From assembly GCA_030830595.1 (NCBI GenBank), contig JAURMS010000273.1, forward strand, positions 1 through 9,277: 9,277 nt of DNA, written 5' to 3'. The notes beneath the pieces are model-generated. The model had not been told where the DNA came from. It searched no databases and saw nothing but the letters and a program-made list of their open reading frames with translations. Source of the stretch: Gammaproteobacteria bacterium (GTDB lineage: Bacteria; Pseudomonadota; Gammaproteobacteria; Steroidobacterales; Steroidobacteraceae). The translations under genes and the position numbers were made by a program. Position 1 is the first letter of the stretch; the number at the start of each line of letters is the position of its first letter. Of this stretch, positions 6,824-9,277 are shown one piece after another.

Positions 6824-7434
6824 TCAGCGCGGGCCGTGCAGGGCGGCGAACTCGATGCTGCGCTCGTCCCAGCCGGGGGCGGCCTCGAGCGCCGGCACCA
6901 CTTCCTCCGGTTCGGCCACCACCTGCCACATCTGGCCGTGGCGCTCGTCCATGAAGCGCTCACGAATGGAGCGCGCAAACTGCTCGAGCAGCGGATCGTA
7001 GTAGCCGCCGGTGTTGACGATGATGACGGGACCAAGATAGATGCCAAGCCGCTTGAGGGTTATGGCCTCCATCAGCTCCTCGAAGGTCCCACAGCCGCCG
7101 GCGAGGGCCACCACAGCCGAGGCCCGGGTGAGCATGCCGTGCTTGCGGGTGCGCATGTCCTCGACCTCGTGCAGCTCGCTGATGCCCCGATGACCCCACT
7201 CCAGCTCGAGCATGAACTTGGGAATCACGCCGATCACCCGCCCGTCATGCTCCAGCGCCCCGTCCGCCAGCGCCCCCATCGAGCCCGCCTTGCCCCCGCC
7301 GTAGATGATCGTGCAGCCTGCCTGCGCGAGCAGCCCACCCAGGCGGCGAGCCACCTGCCGGTGAATGGGATCGGCGACTCCACTGGAAGCGCAGTAGACA
7401 CACACTGAATGCGGCTTCTTGCCGGGGTCGTGAT

Positions 7435-7438
<4 letters not shown>
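6824..7438 (-). CDS. LOG-family Rossmann-fold protein (probable nucleoside 5'-monophosphate phosphoribohydrolase)
   Basis: A 204-aa cytoplasmic protein of the TIGR00730/LOG family; characterised members release the base from cytokinin riboside or other nucleoside monophosphates. Visible family features are an N-terminal strand (SVCVYCASS), the phosphate-binding IIYGGGKAGSMGALADGAL at 44-62, VIGVIPKFM at 68-76, MRTRKHGM at 95-102 with the conserved Arg98-Lys99, and the glycine motif AGGCGTFEEL at 113-122. The usual motif is PGGxGTxxE, so Pro is replaced by Ala113 (codon GCC) while the acidic residues are kept. The C-terminal half (KRLGIYLGPVIIVNTGGYYDPLL, HGQMWQVV) is typical of the proteobacterial/Bacteroidetes-like subgroup. 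Its ATG overlaps the stop of the upstream YgiQ-like gene as ATGA and carries a strong AAGGAGA site, so it is translationally coupled and co-transcribed. Substrate not determinable from sequence. Confidence 0.92.

Positions 7439-9277
<1,839 letters not shown>

Noticed and set aside
6818..6850. Possible terminator between the convergent lipoprotein and LOG genes
   Set aside because: Only a 5-bp CCTGC/GCAGG pairing with a 14-base loop and no T-run is present, and most of it is inside the LOG coding sequence.

Overview
The window is GC-rich and packed with genes. Intergenic gaps are tiny and several junctions overlap. The gene content fits a high-GC Gammaproteobacterium: a YcbB-type L,D-transpeptidase, a YgiQ radical SAM protein very close to my memory of the E. 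coli protein, a DUF4136 lipoprotein, and an AttEFGH-like ABC cassette. This lineage call is an inference from family resemblance, not a database result. No rRNA, tRNA, CRISPR array, insertion sequence or phage gene was seen, and no gene looks broken.

Left part (1-1590, + strand): the window opens inside the last 46 codons of an unrecognised gene. Its TGA (140-142) overlaps the probable GTG start (130) of a secreted murein L,D-transpeptidase of the YcbB/LdtD type.

Centre (6196 down to 1518, - strand): four genes form one tight operon. In transcription order they are a 131-aa conserved-looking protein of unknown function, an ABC ATPase, an 838-aa duplicated FtsX-type permease, and a secreted lipocalin-like/CrtC-like protein of the 'predicted secreted hydrolase' (AttH, COG5621) type. 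The gap after the first gene is 13 nt; the other junctions overlap by 4 nt and 1 nt. The last gene runs tail-to-tail into the transpeptidase with a 73-nt overlap. The architecture resembles the Agrobacterium attEFGH set, with the two permeases fused into one. It is the most system-like unit in the window; its substrate is unknown.

Right part: a 63-bp divergent spacer separates this operon from a + strand DUF4136-type lipoprotein gene (6260-6817). Convergent with the lipoprotein gene, on the - strand, is a two-gene unit. A YgiQ-family radical SAM protein, cut by the right edge of the window, is followed by a LOG-family Rossmann-fold nucleotide phosphoribohydrolase at an ATGA overlap. No stretch longer than about 65 bases lacks a gene.

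Taken together this looks like ordinary chromosome with an envelope-biased gene set (transpeptidase, lipoprotein, ABC export or lipid-handling cassette). The AttEFGH-like operon, with its extra 131-aa protein, is the main candidate for undescribed biology.
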